Shown here in pieces: positions 58,401 through 64,000 of a DNA stretch of 64,000 bases. How positions within the stretch are numbered: the first letter of the stretch is position 1; each line of letters opens with the position of its first letter. The stretch comes from Cryptococcus deneoformans JEC21. Lineage: Eukaryota; Basidiomycota; Tremellomycetes; Tremellales; Cryptococcaceae. The translations under genes and the position numbers were made by a program. A model generated the notes under the pieces. That model was not told the origin of the DNA. It did not search any database and saw only the letters and a list, made by a program, of their open reading frames with translations. Location: contig NC_006685.1 of assembly GCF_000091045.1 (NCBI RefSeq), forward strand, positions 773,701 to 837,700. The letters run 5' to 3'.

Positions 58401-60195
58401 GCGCCGAGTGTTTGGGAGTGGCGCCATGTTTGAGATTAATTTCGAAACGGATACCCGATCTGGTCTTTGATATGGTGGGGAAGTTTCGCACGTCGCCTAG
58501 GTCATCACAAAAGACATCGTGAAACTCGGCCTGGAGACGACGCAGGACGTCTGTCAGACTGTGAGAATCTGCGGCCGCGGTCGCCTGCAGAGTTGCCGGG
58601 TGGATCTCCGTGTGGTGTAGCCTAGTAGCGGAGACAAGCACCGAAGGGGACGCGTCATCCTTTCGCAGTCCTAACGCAGATAGGTTCGCGCCTCCAGCCT
58701 CCAATAGGTGAACAAGGGAGGTTGTATCCGCCAATAAACCGTGCCGAGCAAGGAAGTTAAGCCCTAAGATACCATCATACGTTCCGTGCAAATCCATCAC
58801 CACACCGTTTATTTGATACATCCTGTCGCCTAGAGAAAACGAGCCGAAAACCGTATCGGTGACTATGGGACCCGCCTTTCCGCCAGCTAACCTAACTCTC
58901 ATCCGTACGGCACCTGTCTTCACCGACCATCCCAGCCTCGCTGCCAGCTTTGGATCCACGAAGGTCGTGGACGCCCCTGTGTCGATTAGGAGCCTAATGA
59001 GACGAGCTGGCCAGAGGTCATCAGCCGGGATCGGAACGGATATAGCAAGAAGAGGGTGGAAAAGGGCGTACGAAGAGTCTTGAATAGGTTCGGCGGCTGA
59101 CGGATTAGTTTGCGCAAGAGCGAGGTACGCCGAAGTGGTATCCCCAGCAGTTAACTCGGTCTCCAGCTGATTCACCTTAGGCTGAATATGGTGCGTACGA
59201 CTGGGGCATTGTGGGTGTTGGTGACCAATCTTGCGGCAGTCGAAACAACGGTTCTCTTGGCGGAATACATTACGAATGTACCGACCGGCTGGCGAACGAT
59301 AATAAGGGAGCGGGTGGGCGGGATCATAATAGTAATTGACCGGCTGAGGAAGTTGAGCAGAGTCCGAGGATCGAGAGGCGGAAAAAGCAGGAGTCTTAAT
59401 AGAGCGCGGTACGTGTTGAGAGGCTGCATCTTCATGTGCGATTCGTTCAATATGATTGCTAATCAACACACGTAGACCATCCAAATCGTTCGTGTGAAAT
59501 CCGGGCTCATCCACTAGGCGGAGAAAAAGGCGCTCGGGACAAGCAGCACGGTAAAGGCGAGCAATTTCGTGGTCGAGGGGATAGTGGTGGGTACCGTGAA
59601 GATGGCTGCGATGAAGAATAACAGCATCGTCGAATTTTCGCCACGCATCGGGAGAAATCTCTTGAAGTGAGAGACGGAATAAGGTACGAGACTCCCGATA
59701 CTCCCAGTGTGAAGGCATGGCCTTAGCTTTGAAAGCAACTGACCAGTCTTGCCAAGTACTCCTCCCATCCTCCTCCATACGGCGGCCCTCGTGTTCGACC
59801 CAACCAACTAAGCCAACACAGTCTATCGAATTGTTGGCCAACTCAATTACAGTAATTCGCCTTCGCGCCTCAAGCTCCTCATCATCAGAAGGAGTCAATA
59901 AGCCGTTTGTTCGAAGTAGTTGTTGTAGGCGACGAAGATGAGTCAATACGCTGTCTGCATTCCCCAGGGGACCTTGGAAACGGGGAATGTCTGAGGGCTT
60001 AGGTAGAGGAAGACCCCGAGGATTGTACCGATCTTTAACCGTTGACTGTTTTTGTTGTTTGAGCAGTAACTCGGTAAGGAGTGCGAGTGTGTCGTCCTGC
60101 TTCTGGGCACGGCCAACAAGGCACTCCAAAAGCGCTGCAGTAGGGGATTCGGAAGGTGAGTCCTCCACTGCTCCTTTAGTGGGTTTCGGCGGCAT
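55493..60195 (-). pseudogene. Gag-Pol of array body 2, frameshifted by an 11-bp duplication
   Basis: Same architecture as body 1 but 11 bp longer. The extra bases, a partial tandem copy of GGTGAATAGGA, sit at about 57411-57431, in RNase H just at the FLFTD motif. The upstream frame (60195 to 57181) carries Gag, protease and RT; the downstream frame (57343 to 55493) carries RNase H remainder and integrase. To the right of the 11-bp site the sequence follows body 3; to the left it follows body 1. One other change gives RIEYMKGEF for RIEYIKGEF. Confidence 0.9.
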
Positions 60196-60238
60196 CGTAG
60201 ATATTGCGATTCGTGGGAAAGGCTAGTTTGAAAAAAAG

Positions 60239-60720
60239 TGTAGGCACTGTGGGTGCCTCACTGCGTTCGGACAGGGTTCGTTGAGCGTTCGAAGGGGAAA
60301 TGAGGTTCGAGAAAGCGTTCGAGGAGAGCGTTCGTAGAGGTGTAAGATAGTTATAGTTGTCTGAATGGACGCAAACTAGCACGGGAATATGCATTAAGTT
60401 TGCTAGGTAAAAGGAGAACTATAACTATGTACCAATATATATATATATGAATGTATGAGGAAACAAACAGAAGTCCATCGAAAAAAGGGGCAGAGATCCG
60501 GCGAAGTCCGCTGCCGCGTTTCGGAAGCAATTTGCCGGTCCTATGCATGAGAATAAATATCATGCATAGGATAAGGCCGGACAGAGCTCGATGCCGCGTT
60601 TCGGCGAAGTCCGAAAGACGTGTTTCGGCATCAAATCTCACCTACCAACATCGACCAATGCATAGGGATAAATCCTATCATATGGTGAGAACGAGTGGTG
60701 GTAAGGGCTCTGCACTTACA
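60239..60720 (-). repeat. LTR-B copy 3 (5' LTR of body 2), abutting body 3
   Basis: As the other two except one visible C-to-T near 60621. The right flank is GTAATGGAGAG, inside the integrase of body 3. Confidence 0.9.
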
Positions 60721-63700
60721 GTAATGGAGAGCGGCAAACCATAACGAGACACCCATCGCTCCCAAACCAGGATGGCGAGATCCCGCGCATTGATCGTGGT
60801 GGAGCAGGCGACCAGTTCGATGAACCCGGTTAGTCTATCCGTGATCGTGAGGAGATAGTCGTGTCCACCGGAAGAAGGGAGTGGTCCTACAAAATCGATA
60901 GCGATATCATCGAATTTATCGCATGGGACCGGAAGCGGATGCAAGGGACCAGCCGGCTTCGTCGTGGGTGCGTTCGCCTGTTGACATAAGTGGCACGCAC
61001 GAACAAACTCACGAACATCCTTGGACATTGTCTCCCAAAAGTATCCACTCCTGAGTACCTCCATGGTTTTCTCCACTCCCAGATGCCCAGCAGTGCCTTC
61101 ATGGGCTTGCCGCATAAGTTCCTCACGAAGTGTATTAACGTCCGGAATGCATAAGCGGTTGTCAACGAGGAGAAGTCGGTGGGTATCATGATCATGGAAG
61201 GTAACACCTGGAGCAGTAGACGGATCAGCGAGCCATTCTTTGAATAATACATCACCTTGATAACCCTGCGCAATCGCACGAAGGGTGTCCGGATCCAAAG
61301 TGGGCTCGTATGTCATTGTGGCATGAACTGAAACCGGTGATTGATCCAGAGAGGGGTCGGCAGGTTCGACGGCATCCGAAGGGGCGTGACGAGAGAGGTA
61401 ATCGGCGAGAGTATTGAACTCCCCTTTGATGTATTCGATGCGGAGGTCGAAGTCCTTCAGAGTACTCAGCCACCGAAGCTGACGGGGAGAGAGATTACGT
61501 TGACCTAGGAACCATTGAAGGGTAAAGTGATCGCAGTAGACGTGGACTGGAATGCCGTATAACAGAGGGCACCAATGATCGAGGGCATTAATAATCGCCA
61601 GCAGCTCACGGTCGTGTACTGGATAGTTCCGTTGTGCACTATTGAAGGTGCGCGAATCGTAGGCCACGGGCTGGGCGGACTCCCGAGAGGTACCGACACC
61701 AATCCAAGCGCCAGTACCTGTGTTGGAAGCGTCGGTGAATAGAAAGACCTGCTGCTTTCCCGCTTTGACAGCATCATAATCGATAACGGCAAGACAGGGG
61801 ACAGTACTCACCGCGCGTCGAGTCGCTTCAAAGGCCGCCTTCTCCGCAGGGCCGAACGACCATCTCCAACCAGTCCATCCCTCGGGGAGGTGTCCCTTAT
61901 GCATCTTGACAGCCTTGTAGTAAGCTTTCTCAGCCGCCGCATTCGGAGGAAGAGTGGCGTGAAGCACGGCGGTGTGGTCGGCCAGGTTGGGTACGAAATC
62001 GCGAAGGTAGTTAACGAGACCAAGGAACGAGTGGAGTTGGTGAGAATTGACCGGGAGGGGGAACTGCTCGACGCGTGCGATTTTGGCGGGGTCAGGCAGA
62101 ATCTGTCCGGGGCGGATGATGTGGCCTAAGAACGCTACTTCGTCGAGGAACAGCTTTGACTTCTCACGCGAGCAGCGAAGACCACTTCGACGTAGGGCAG
62201 AAAGAACACTCACAATATTATCATGCAGGTCCTTCGCATCCTTCCCCCAGATGATGATATCGTCCACGTAAGCCTCGCAACATTCCCCAGTTAAACCTTG
62301 TAACGCCTCATTAATGCGACGCTGTTGAGCGGCCGGTGCGTTCCGGATCCCTTGAGGCATTACCACCCACTCTAAGAGACCGAGAGGAGTGGTGATAGCG
62401 GTTTTCGGGATGTCCTCCTCCTTCATTAGCGTCTGGAAAAAGGCATCCTTACAGTCAAGTTTTGCGAAAATCTTGCCCTTCCTGGCGGCACGGTGGAGGA
62501 TATCCTGGACATTCCCCATAGGGTACATGTCGGGGACCGTGACGTTGTTCAGAGCGCGGAAATCACAGACCATTCTGAATTTGCCATTACCTTTGGACAC
62601 GAGGAACGCCGGGGAGGCCCAAGGGGAACTGGAATAGCGAAGACGACCTGCATTCAGATGCTCTAACAGCATCTCGCGGAAACGAGGGAGCAGGGCTTCG
62701 GGTACGCGGTAAGGCGCCGAGTGTTTGGGAGTGGCGCCATGTTTGAGATTAATTTCGAAACGGATACCCGATCTGGTCTTTGATATGGTGGGGAAGTTTC
62801 GCACGTCGCCTAGGTCATCACAAAAGACATCGTGAAACTCGGCCTGGAGACGATGCAGGACGTCTGTCAGACTGTGAGAATCTGCGGCCGCGGTCGCCTG
62901 CAGAGTTGCCGGGTGGATCTCCGTGTGGTGTAGCCTAGTAGCGGAGACAAGCACCGAAGGGGACGCGTCATCCTTTCGCAGTCCTAACGCAGATAGGTTC
63001 GCGCCTCCAGCCTCCAATAGGTGAACAAGGGAGGTTGTATCCGCCAATAAACCGTGCCGAGCAAGGAAGTTAAGCCCTAAGATACCATCATACGTTCCGT
63101 GCAAATCCATCACCACACCGTTTATTTGATACATCCTGTCGCCTAGAGAAAACGAGCCGAAAACCGTATCGGTGACTATGGGACCCGCCTTTCCGCCAGC
63201 TAACCTAACTCTCATCCGTACGGCACCTGTCTTCACCGACCATCCCAGCCTCGCTGCCAGCTTTGGATCCACGAAGGTCGTGGACGCCCCTGTGTCGATT
63301 AGGAGCCTAATGAGACGAGCTGGCCAGAGGTCATCAGCCGGGATCGGAACGGATATAGCAAGAAGAGGGTGGAAAAGGGCGTACGAAGAGTCTTGAATAG
63401 GTTCGGCGGCTGACGGATTAGTTTGCGCAAGAGCGAGGTACGCCGAAGTGGTATCCCCAGCAGTTAACTCGGTCTCCAGCTGATTCACCTTAGGCTGAAT
63501 ATGGTGCGTACGACTGGGGCATTGTGGGTGTTGGTGACCAATCTTGCGGCAGTCGAAACAACGGTTCTCTTGGCGGAATACATTACGAATGTACCGACCG
63601 GCTGGCGAACGATAATAAGGGAGCGGGTGGGCGGGATCATAATAGTAATTGACCGGCTGAGGAAGTTGAGCAGAGTCCGAGGATCGAGAGGCGGAAAAAG

Positions 63701-64000
63701 CAGGAGTCTTAATAGAGCGCGGTACGTGTTGAGAGGCTGCATCTTCATGTGCGATTCGTTCAATATGATTGCTAATCAACACACGTAGACCATCCAAATC
63801 GTTCGTGTGAAATCCGGGCTCATCCACTAGGCGGAGAAAAAGGCGCTCGGGACAAGCAGCACGGTAAAGGCGAGCAATTTCGTGGTCGAGGGGATAGTGG
63901 TGGGTACCGTGAAGATGGCTGCGATGAAGAATAACAGCATCGTCGAATTTTCGCCACGCATCGGGAGAAATCTCTTGAAGTGAGAGACGGAATAAGGTAC
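60721..64000 (-). pseudogene. Body 3: third gag-pol copy, integrase cut by the array, runs off the window
   Basis: Minus-strand frame from beyond 64000 down to 60721. It contains Gag zinc knuckle, protease, RT and RNase H (TDASNTG here) and ends in integrase at RYGLPLSIT where the array LTR begins. From 61745 rightward it is almost identical to body 2; from 60721 to 61745 it differs from bodies 1 and 2 by several percent (for example CSTTINARDLAILVWERW against CSTSINARDLAILVWDRW). The missing C-terminal half is not found on the far side of the array. Confidence 0.88.

Larger units (their letters stand above)
49078..60720 (-). mobile_element. Tandem array: two Ty3/Gypsy bodies sharing three LTRs
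   Basis: Order on the plus strand: LTR (49078-49559), body 1, LTR (54653-55134), body 2, LTR (60239-60720), all in minus orientation. The middle LTR serves as 5' LTR of body 1 and 3' LTR of body 2. The three 482-bp LTRs are essentially identical; I saw one difference (C to T at about 60621 in the third). This points to recent origin. Confidence 0.9.

Overview
This window is fungal nuclear DNA, most likely from a tremellomycete basidiomycete of the Cryptococcus/Kwoniella type. The reasons are densely packed genes, many short introns (about 44-70 nt) with GTAAGT/GTATGT donors, very small exons, and a large island of nested Ty3/Gypsy LTR retrotransposons. The genus is inferred from gene style and repeat content; no search was run.

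Left arm (1 to about 28.5 kb): ordinary host genes. In order they are a Ca-regulated mitochondrial aspartate/glutamate carrier (AGC1-like, -), a LETM1/Mdm38 inner-membrane protein (-), a Dap1/PGRMC haem-binding protein (+), a 2-oxoglutarate/Fe(II) oxygenase (-), Beclin-1/Atg6 (+), a long low-complexity protein of unknown function (-), a HpcH/HpaI aldolase (+) convergent with a D-2-hydroxyacid dehydrogenase (-), a mitochondrial-carrier-like membrane protein (+), an Sts1/Cut8 proteasome tether (-) and the DRG-type GTPase Rbg1 (+). Several pairs share short divergent promoters. Three of the first four genes act in mitochondria or on membrane/haem biology, but I see no real pathway cluster. The gap at 16-19 kb holds a decayed LTR and an ATCGAT-rich tract.

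Right arm (28.56 kb to the end): no host genes, only transposons inside transposons. I name them J, G, H, F, C and a tandem array, with LTR families A, B, E, G and J. J (28794) is decayed, carries a solo LTR-E, and is cut by G (34379). G is fused by deletion to a pol fragment of the F type. H (36476) has an LTR-A and is cut by F (39420). F is split by five insertions: a solo LTR-B, a reversed solo LTR-B' that itself carries a 276-bp small element, a 2.7-kb long-TIR DNA element carrying a spliced fragment of a CCC1/VIT-type transporter, a solo LTR-A, and element C. C is cut after about 60 bp of gag by a minus-strand array of near-identical gag-pol elements (49078-60720) in which two bodies share three LTRs. 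The array abuts a third copy running off the window. The first array body has an intact 1563-residue Gag-Pol; the second is a frameshifted mosaic of the first and third.

Target-site duplications and reading-frame continuity allow most insertions to be placed to the base. The island looks like the edge of a retrotransposon-defined regional centromere, which is inference. Three element families have the sequence just after the 5' LTR complementary to a site inside the LTR, pointing to Tf1-like self-priming instead of tRNA priming.
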